Source: Diadema setosum (taxonomy: Eukaryota > Echinodermata > Echinoidea > Diadematoida > Diadematidae). Taken from it: a DNA stretch of 64,000 nt. The notes below the pieces were generated by a model. It worked only from the letters and a program-made list of their open reading frames with translations, did not search any database and had not been told where the DNA came from. Where the stretch lies: the NCBI GenBank assembly GCA_033980235.1, contig CM067059.1, positions 23,268,494 through 23,332,493 of the forward strand, read 5' to 3'. The translations under genes and the position numbers were made by a program. Shown piece after piece: positions 57,201 to 64,000 of the stretch (position 1 is its first letter; each line of letters begins with the position of its first letter).

Positions 57201-60200
57201 CAGCTTACAACATTAATTAACAGCAACGAAAATGATAATCATCATAGAATATAACCTAGTTAGATCTTTTAATTCACGTTTGATAATCCATCGCATGCAG
57301 GATAATAAGAGGCATTTTTTCTCTCTTCTCCCTTGGTCGCATCAATGCTTTTCAAAGATTATCCAGTATTCTACTTTCCTACTTCATGATGATTAGGGTC
57401 TCATTTACCAAGGATAAATAGCCTCTCACAGTCTCACAGTATCAACTTGCCACAAACTTAATAAATCACACTATGGTTACAGAAGGTTCATTTGAACATA
57501 CAAGGTTGTAGAGTTATGCACTCAGTCATAACTCATAACATCGCTCAGCCACTCTTTCCTCATCTTTCCTATGCCCGGACAATTATGTACTTTTGCTAAG
57601 GTGCGCCCGAAGAATCTAAAATCCTTCTTCTCCTTAAAGGACAGGTTCACCTTCATAGACATGTGGGTTGAGTGAATGCAGCAATATTAGCAGAACACAT
57701 CAGTGAGAGTTTGAGGAAAATCGGAAAATCCGTTCAAAATTTATGAATTTTTGAAATTTTGCTCAGTCACAACTGGATGAGAAGACTATAGCTTGTGATG
57801 TCACATGTGTACAACGATATGAAGAAAGTATAAAGAAAATTCAACATATTTTCACTTTTCTCGCATAACAAAAGAACACTCGATTTCTCTCTTTCAGAAG
57901 GCAAGGGGAATAATATTACCCTTAACATACATCAGTAACAAGTCGAAGAAATGTGCACTTTATTCGAAAAAAAAATAAAGTTTTGTGAAATTCTCTTTTT
58001 ACTTTCCTTATATCGTTGTACGCATGTGACATCATGCACTGTAGTAGTCTACTCATCCAGCAGTGATTGTGCAGATACTTAAAAATTCATAACTTTTGAA
58101 CGGATTGTCGGATTTTCCTCAAACTTTCACTGATGTGTTCTACTAATATTGTTGCATTCACTCAATCCACATAGGCTATGAAGGTGGACTTGTCCTTTAA
58201 TTTCCTTGCTAAATGAGATGTAGCTAAAGAACGGGATCAACTGAATAGCCTTGAGTGGTCAAGGTTTCATCAAGAATAACTATACTGGCTTTCGAGAAAA
58301 TTGAAAAAATACATATATTTATATCCCACAAGAGAATCTCGAAGAGCGATATACACGGTACACTCAGTAGGCCTATCTTATTCTGTCAAATCGTACAATC
58401 TCTGCCGATATAACAATCACTTAGGTATCCTGGACTATGTTATTCCTTTTACTCTCAAGTACATCTGTCTTACAGGGGAATGGATGAACCTGAATTGTCA
58501 TATTTTAACTAATTGTCTTTCACTAGAATAGTCGAATATCAGCTCACGTCACGTTATGAAGTCAGTTATCACATTGCAGAATGGCATTATTTCGGCCTTG
58601 TATAGGTTGCCTTTTTAAAGACAAGATTTCCTTAATCATCATTTTGTATAAATTATAACAGAGGTTTCATCTGCTGTCAATTTCAGTCAAAATTCTGTTT
58701 TATTTGTAGGTATAGTTTACAGTGTTGGTATGATAACATGGCAATAGCCAAATTGAGATAATACCTCTGTAACTAAACAAGAAAAGTGCAACGAAGGAAG
58801 AGAGTGAACACTTAATTCATCTTAGACTCATTTTATCTTGTAATTCCGTACGGGCGACGACGTACGAACAAGTGTACCGCACTTACCTACTGATGTGCAC
58901 GTAACGCCTGCAGTTTTGGATTCATGGCAACTCTTGACACCTAAACCGGCATGCTGACAGGTCGATATGTTTGATTCAAGACCACTGCATTGCACTTTAT
59001 CCAGGAGTACGGAGCTATTTCCTCGCCCAAATGGCGAAGCTACCAGAGCCAGGTCAGCCCCGACGTAGCCGAGTTGTTTGCAGACGACCTCGGCATCCTC
59101 GGGTCCCCAAAGGTTGTCACATATCGCGCCCCAAGTATTGTCAAGGAAGACCTCAACACGACCCTCAGAGTCAACGCTGCCGTTGACGAGTCGAACTGAC
59201 CAGGGAACTGCAATCGATGACAAACATTCAAAGTAAATATTCAGAGAAATCTAAACTTTGTATCATGTTACCGATTAACCGAATGCTTGAAATACTGCAC
59301 ATTATAAACTGGTACATAAAGTTCCTGTTTGTAATCGATTTTATAGCTGATGAATAAAGGTTTCTGACCAAAAAGAGAAAATAAAAATTATACTGTCGTG
59401 ATTTTGCTGGCGACGGAAGAACTATCATTACAAAGGTAACTAAAATCTGCCTTAAATTGTTATCACAGTGTGCATAGCTCGGGTCCCTAAATGAGAATGA
59501 AAATGGAATTATAAATTTGGTGAGTTTGATATGAATAGAATGATAAATCATTATTTTACAAAAAAAAACACATATACACATTCTACGTCATTCGAAGTGT
59601 GCATTCACAGGCGAGAAAATCACAGAGTAGAATTATATATTTATCTCAGTAACAACGAAATTTTGAGGCATAATTCCGCCAGCTGAATAAGTTTATTGAC
59701 AATGAAACTCAAAATAAGGTAATTATCTGAAGCATTATAATCCATAAATGAAATAATCAACATCAATGAATCGAGACAGAATTGCTGTTTCCTGTACAAC
59801 ATGCATAATATTAGGCAGCGACAGAGTAGAATTTAGATGATAATATCTGAAAGTGAAAACCTCGCTAATTAGTTCACACTTCTTTGGCATGCTCTTTTCA
59901 GACGATACAAATATTTTTGTTCCCATAAAACATTTGATACTCTAATCACCACACTAAATTTAGAGATATCTGAAGTGATATCATAGTGGTTTGATTGTTT
60001 AAAAAAATCATTCATTAACATTCTAAGACAAGTTTTGTAAGAATTCATTAAAAATTAAGTCAAATATTAAACTCTATAACTCTGATTACTGTATTTGTGT
60101 TTAATATAATTGAACTTCACCAATAAATTTGTGTTGACGGACAATCAGTTGTAGGAAAAAGATTGACTGAATTATTAGGTGTGGGGAAATTGTGGTTCAA

Positions 60201-62097
60201 TTTAAACAGACTCAATATAATTTTCCTAAAACGAGCAGTGCGGTTGTGATTGCGAACTTTAGATTACTACTTATCTCCCTCTCACCCATGTATTGTTTTT
60301 TTCAATTAAACACATTAAAAATTGATGTTATTCACATTTTTTTTTTCAGACAGCCATCTTCATATACAAAATCACGTTCAACCAAATTTCTACGGCTTTC
60401 CATGACTTTTTAATTCCTAAATCCAATATTCATTCTCACCTGAATCATTATAACTGTGATTTAGCTCAACTCGCCGTTCACCCGATTATTATTTGAAAAA
60501 CCCAAGAAGTGTTTTTGAAGAAATATTTAAAACCATCATTTGTTTAAATTGCGATGCTGATAGGTTTAGAATTAACTAATGTTCACAGTTTTCATAGCTA
60601 TTTCATTAATCGTGGTTACTGCACGTAAATAGAACGATCTACTTCTGGTTCAAACAACTTGAACGGTTCAATTGTGTTCGGTGAACCAGGGCTATCATTA
60701 TTATATCGTTATTATTATTATTATTATTTTGGTCAGCTACGACACATTAGATATCAGAGAAATCTCACATTTCATCTACCATGTCTACTCATCATCTAAT
60801 CACCTTTGGCATACAAGTGAATGCTGCTGTAGGAAGTAATATCAGATTTGACTTTATTCAAATGTTATTGATTAACTTTATTCACGAAAGCCAGCACCTA
60901 ATATGTACTAGAGTTTGCATTTTAAAGCATTGTGCCATCCCACCACAAATCAATGAATCATTATTATAGGACAGATTTTATTTTGAAAAAAAAAAGAAAT
61001 CTTGTAAAAGGATAGAATACTTCAATCAATTCTTTACGATAGCTTCAAATTAAAGTAACTATCAATCATTCAAATGCGATTTTATTTCCAATAACACATT
61101 TTCGTTTTGATACAAGTTTAAGTAGAGAGAGAGAAAAAAAAAGTTCAATGTACAAAATGTATTACAACAATATACATGCATTATTCAAAATAATTGTATT
61201 ATTGGAAAAGAGAGGCCCATGTAAAACACAAGCTTGTAGAAATGTGAGCTACTGAATATAAATCATTATTGAACTTGCAATGCAGAAAAAAAAATATAAA
61301 GGAAAGGAAACACACGTGCAGGCACAAAACGCTCGCAGTGAGCAAAGACACAGGACAAACAACAAGAAACAGTGGGAAGGGGCAGATTAGAGGGATAAAG
61401 AAGGGGAGGTAAAGGAGGAAGGAAGGAAGGAAGGAAGGAAGGACGGACGGAAGAAAAGATTACTTGAGAAGTAGCAGGCAATGGCAGGAGTCCTAAGCTG
61501 TAGCCCTGGCACGAACAAGATAACTGATTCAAAAAATAATACAAGTAAGATGAAAATTCAGTTGAAATGCTATATTTAAAACCAACCAAAACTGCATTGC
61601 AGATGCAGGACTGTAAAAACTTTTCCATGAAGGAGCGGCAAATAAAGAAACTGGTTTGCCCTATTCATAGAGCCGATTATACAGTCGCATTGGAATACAT
61701 CACATTGAGAAATATTGTTCCGCTTGAGTTATATACTCGTGCAAAAGAACAGTCCAGTATTTAGGCCTACTTACTACATGTTTGTAAACGAGAAAGCATT
61801 GCAGCTCGCGCACTACAGGATGGCCATGATTCCAAGAAATAATAGTCATAGAAGGTTTTACTGTATCTATGTACTTGTTTATCCGTCATGATTACATTGA
61901 CTCACACTTATTTCATTCTAATTATCTAATGTATACATAAATCCACGCGAAGATGAGGTTTGTTTGTCCAGTGTGTATTCAGATTATATGGCGACTAATT
62001 GTGATGTCAGCAGGTATTATAGTGTACCAATACCTCTGTAGATATTATATAAATGTATATATTATATAAACATTATACATATATGTTCTTATCTTCT

Positions 62098-62144
<47 letters not shown>

Positions 62145-62796
62145 CATAGCTGCACGGTTCCATATATGAGTGATATATGAATGTACTTCTTAAAGGGTGT
62201 GTACAGTTCTGGTGGAGGTGAGGATTTAGCTTTTAACGTTTTGCGAGATATTCAGAAACCACTCTATGAGATGTCAAAGAGCACGCAGTTCTAAGGGGTA
62301 TCAAAAGTTTATTCGCTGAAAATCGGTTTTAAAATGGCTGAGATATCAAAAAACAAGGTGAAACAAAGAGATCCTAATTAAGTTGTGGCATGTCGCCTTT
62401 TATTATTAGCACTTTTTTGGATATCTCAGCCATTTGAAAACCAATTTTCATCAAATAAACGTTGAATCCTTCTCAAAATTACATGCTCTTTCATATTTCA
62501 TAAGAGGCTTTTCATTATCTCACTTAGGAATGTTCAAAACATGAATCCCCACCTCAACCAGTACTGTACAGTCCCTTTAAAGCCACCAAGCCACGTATAG
62601 AGACACGTGATGTATGCATGCAAGGAGGTACTAGTACCTCCTTGATGCATGCACTTGCACATTATATTATGCACTAAATACTAGTACAATAAAAGACAAA
62701 TTAGCTTCTTTCACAAACTACTGGAACTATAAATGTAGTAGCCCTACACACAACTCATGATGTGTTGACTATGTAGTTTCAAATGAACGAATTGTA

Positions 62797-62827
<31 letters not shown>

Positions 62828-63634
62828 ATATAATATAATATAATATAATGTAAAATGATATAATATGATATGATATGATATGATATGATATGATATAATA
62901 TAATGCAATGTAATATGATATGATATATGATATAATATAATATAATATAATGTAATGTAATATATGATATAATATGATATGATATAATATGATATAATAT
63001 AATATAATATAATATATTATAATATATTATAATATAATATAATAGAAAATATAATACAATATACAAGGTAATACACACACATTATGGTCTATCAATGCAT
63101 TATGTACAAAGCCACAATGATATTTGCATACATTTGCTGTACCTTTCATTCACCAAACACACAGGGACCTACGTTGTACATACCTGCATGGACCTATAGT
63201 AGGCCCATGATACCTGAGATGCGCCGCGGTTCGGTTTGCTAGTTACGGTCACAACTCAAATCCCCACTATCAAAACCGTAATGGTGATGATTACCAAATA
63301 TTGAATTTTTACTCGTCATACACACGAAATAAACGAAGGAGAAAGGAATTGTTATGTACATTGCTTTGCTAAACAGAGCAAAGGTAGACCCTATGTACGG
63401 AAGTATAAAATCCATCCCATTACAACTCTCCCATGGGCCATGCCCTCATCTGGGACGGCGAGTATACAATACGACGAGGGAGGGGCACAGTACGTTGGGT
63501 ATACACTGTACTATCTATACATGCTCGTACATTACGTGCAACTTACACGTTTCTGTTTCAGCGCTGCTGCCATGAGTGGAGAGGGAAATAATTCCACACA
63601 CGAATATACACGTTAATAGACGATTAGTGACCAT
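48903..63634 (-). CDS. Six-SRCR-domain type I membrane receptor, complete
   Basis: Coding exons: 63547-63634 (signal peptide), 58887-59207, 56697-57038, 54437-54748, 53445-53768, 52582-52911, 51461-51591 + 50260-50518 (one domain in two exons), 48903-49237 (membrane helix and tail). Every domain border is a phase-1 intron with GT/AG sites, giving 813 codons and TGA at 48903-48905. The protein has a cleavable signal, six scavenger receptor cysteine-rich domains (about residues 30-702), a membrane helix (about 714-736) and a 77-residue tail with PPAY (778-781) and PPTY (792-795). SRCR receptors bind microbial or modified self ligands and are greatly expanded in echinoderms. No specific ortholog is recognised. 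Extra exons inside the 4.3-kb first intron cannot be excluded. Confidence 0.9.
49554..49601. repeat. (TA)n microsatellite
   Basis: About 24 TA units in the last SRCR-gene intron. Confidence 0.95.
49672..49765 (-). repeat. Dispersed repeat, copy 2
   Basis: Reverse-complement relative of 40133-40250. Confidence 0.5.
50260..50518 (-). CDS. SRCR domain 6, second half
   Basis: Opens ILCKELGH and ends with LTIITC plus a short stalk. With the first half it has six cysteines. The donor is GTAAGA in phase 1. Confidence 0.88.
50620..51370. mobile_element. Diverged copy of the piggyBac-like family
   Basis: Shares TTTTGAGACCAAATTT and an AT-rich core with 7087-7854. It ends ATTAGGGCTAA. Poly(C) at 50624-50641 and a poly(G)/poly(C) hairpin at 51294-51330 lie near its two ends. 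It sits between the two exons of SRCR domain 6. Confidence 0.6.
51461..51591 (-). CDS. SRCR domain 6, first half
   Basis: VRLLTETGRVN...WGAVCD then a GAA|GTAAGT donor in phase 0. It joins 50260-50518. Confidence 0.88.
52582..52911 (-). CDS. SRCR domain 5 exon (divergent, four cysteines)
   Basis: EQGRVEVFLAGRWG and VICRQMGYAG identify the fold, but the WG.VC position is ITD and the late NC position is also missing. Only two of the three usual disulphides remain. Confidence 0.88.
53184..53403. mobile_element. 220-bp inverted-repeat element in an SRCR-gene intron
   Basis: The 21-bp ends begin TGCTAGAGTCACACACGG and end with its complement, with one mismatch. It is non-coding, and an internal copy of the end motif lies near 53295-53315. 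It finishes 42 bases from the SRCR 4 exon. Confidence 0.75.
53445..53768 (-). CDS. SRCR domain 4 exon
   Basis: LICDQDWG, VICRQSGYAHG, YQCDGTE, LSDCPF and a final VTC. Six cysteines; the first strand lacks the usual VRLV start. Confidence 0.9.
54259..54284. repeat. (TA)n microsatellite
   Basis: A short AT repeat in an SRCR-gene intron. Confidence 0.9.
54437..54748 (-). CDS. SRCR domain 3 exon
   Basis: VRMVDGG, EGRVEVF, WGTICTHEWS, VFCRQLGHP, LQCNGSE and a final GVVC. Six cysteines. Confidence 0.93.
55030..56140. repeat. Dispersed 1.1-kb repeat with internal tandem units
   Basis: GCTCACCTGAG at the left and AATAGCTCACTTGAGCC...GGCTCAGGAGAGCTA at the right bracket three diverged units of about 300-350 bp. 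Each unit has TGAACAAACTTG-like, GGTGCCC and ATCCCCCTAGGGATGCTACC segments. Poly(G) tracts of 17 bases occur at 55160 and 55307. Confidence 0.65.
56697..57038 (-). CDS. SRCR domain 2 exon
   Basis: LRLVNGS, EGRVEVL, WGTVCDDNWG, VVCRELGYP and a VNDCSHAEDAGVIC end. Six cysteines. This is the most canonical of the six domains. Confidence 0.95.
57638..58196. mobile_element. TTAA-flanked foldback element, 559 bp
   Basis: TTAA at 57634-57637 and 58197-58200. Arms of more than 110 bp are imperfect inverted copies, starting AGGACAGGTTCACCTTCATAG and ending with its complement. No coding frame. Confidence 0.8.
58887..59207 (-). CDS. SRCR domain 1 exon
   Basis: Starts VRLVNGS, contains EGRVEVF, WGAICDNLWG and VVCKQLGY, and has six cysteines in the group A pattern although it is a single exon. 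Confidence 0.93.
61414..61450. repeat. (GGAA)n microsatellite
   Basis: About nine GGAA/GGAC units in the first SRCR-gene intron. Confidence 0.9.
62101..62142. repeat. (AT)n microsatellite
   Basis: About 21 AT units. Confidence 0.95.
62194..62576. mobile_element. TTAA-flanked inverted-repeat element, about 383 bp (copy B)
   Basis: AGGGTGTGTACAGT / ACTGTACAGTCCCT ends with TTAA on both sides. It is homologous over its length to 15999-16373. Confidence 0.75.
62797..63058. repeat. (TC)n followed by TAATA-type satellite
   Basis: About 12 TC units then some 230 bp of ATAATAT/GATAT short repeats. Reading frames across it are artefacts of the repeat. Confidence 0.9.
63547..63634 (-). CDS. SRCR receptor exon 1: signal peptide
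   Basis: ATG at 63634 opens MVTNRLLTCIFVCGIISLS, a short basic start and hydrophobic core followed by a small-residue, acidic region. It is a good secretory signal. Exon ends at a GTAAGT donor in phase 1, matching exon 2. Confidence 0.8.
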
Positions 63635-64000
63635 GCTCGACTCCCTGTATCCTTAGTATTACAATTCTGATGGCAATCAGGCAAAGCACTGTAGTAATCG
63701 AGTCACTTACCGGAGGACAGCTATATGAGTGTGGTAGTAGTTAGTAGCGTATTCTGTCTCATCTCTGACTCACGTCACACTAAATCCGTGCAGCGTGCGA
63801 ACTCTTATTACTCATAGAGCTGTACCCGGCGTCCCTCGTTGCAATGCCAGGATGCATGTACAAATGTATGAAGTGGTCAGAGAAATGAGACAGTGATAGT
63901 GAAATCTACTTCCAACACAAACTTCCATTTCTTCACTCAGTTCGTCACGACCAGAAATTATATTCAATGGGCTCAGAGAGGGTACATAATTATAATCATT
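63635..64000. other. Upstream flank of the SRCR receptor gene
   Basis: Probably holds the 5' UTR and promoter. I see no TATA box or other assignable element and no coding sequence. Confidence 0.35.

Noticed and set aside
62779..63078. 99-codon I/Y-rich minus-strand frame
   Set aside because: It is a translation of TC and TAATA repeats.

Overview
This is a gene-containing window of a eukaryotic nuclear genome. Genes carry short exons with GT/AG introns, introns are rich in microsatellites and short inverted-repeat transposons, and protein matches are to metazoan families. A multi-domain SRCR receptor, a DIRS-type retrotransposon, and dispersed repeats of the 'TGACCTTTGACC' and 'GCCTCCGCC' type fit a marine invertebrate deuterostome, most likely an echinoderm such as a sea urchin. 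The species is inferred, not proven.

Three protein-coding genes, all on the minus strand, were reconstructed exon by exon with consistent splice phases. (1) 15059 down to 4135: the first 12 coding exons (about 473 codons) of exportin-5 (XPO5); the rest lies beyond the left edge. (2) 37704 down to 19157: a complete 18-coding-exon ABCC10/MRP7-type ABC transporter, about 1,598 residues. (3) 63634 down to 48903: a complete 9-coding-exon type I membrane protein of about 813 residues with a signal peptide, six SRCR domains, one membrane helix and a tail with two PPxY motifs.

Layout: 1-3869 is the right-hand part of a decayed DIRS-like retrotransposon (reverse transcriptase/RNase H, tyrosine recombinase, inverted terminal structure) lying antisense in an XPO5 intron. 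4135-15059 is XPO5, with a CpG-rich promoter-like region at 15060-15460. 15461-19156 is intergenic. 19157-37704 is ABCC10; its 4.2 kb intron 14 holds a 2.8 kb array of 328-bp tRNA-like repeats that reverses orientation once and is flanked by a 14-bp direct repeat. 37705-48902 is a repeat-rich intergenic region. 48903-63634 is the SRCR receptor gene, and the last 366 bases are its upstream flank.

The three genes do not form one pathway: XPO5 exports pre-miRNAs from the nucleus, ABCC10 is a lipophilic-anion/drug efflux pump, and the SRCR protein is probably an innate-immune or cell-surface recognition receptor. XPO5 and ABCC10 are also close neighbours in human (6p21.1), so their linkage may be old. 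The most unusual structures are the inverted tRNA-like array, several TTAA-flanked miniature inverted-repeat elements, two strong hairpins, and an exceptional number of long poly(G)/poly(C) tracts.
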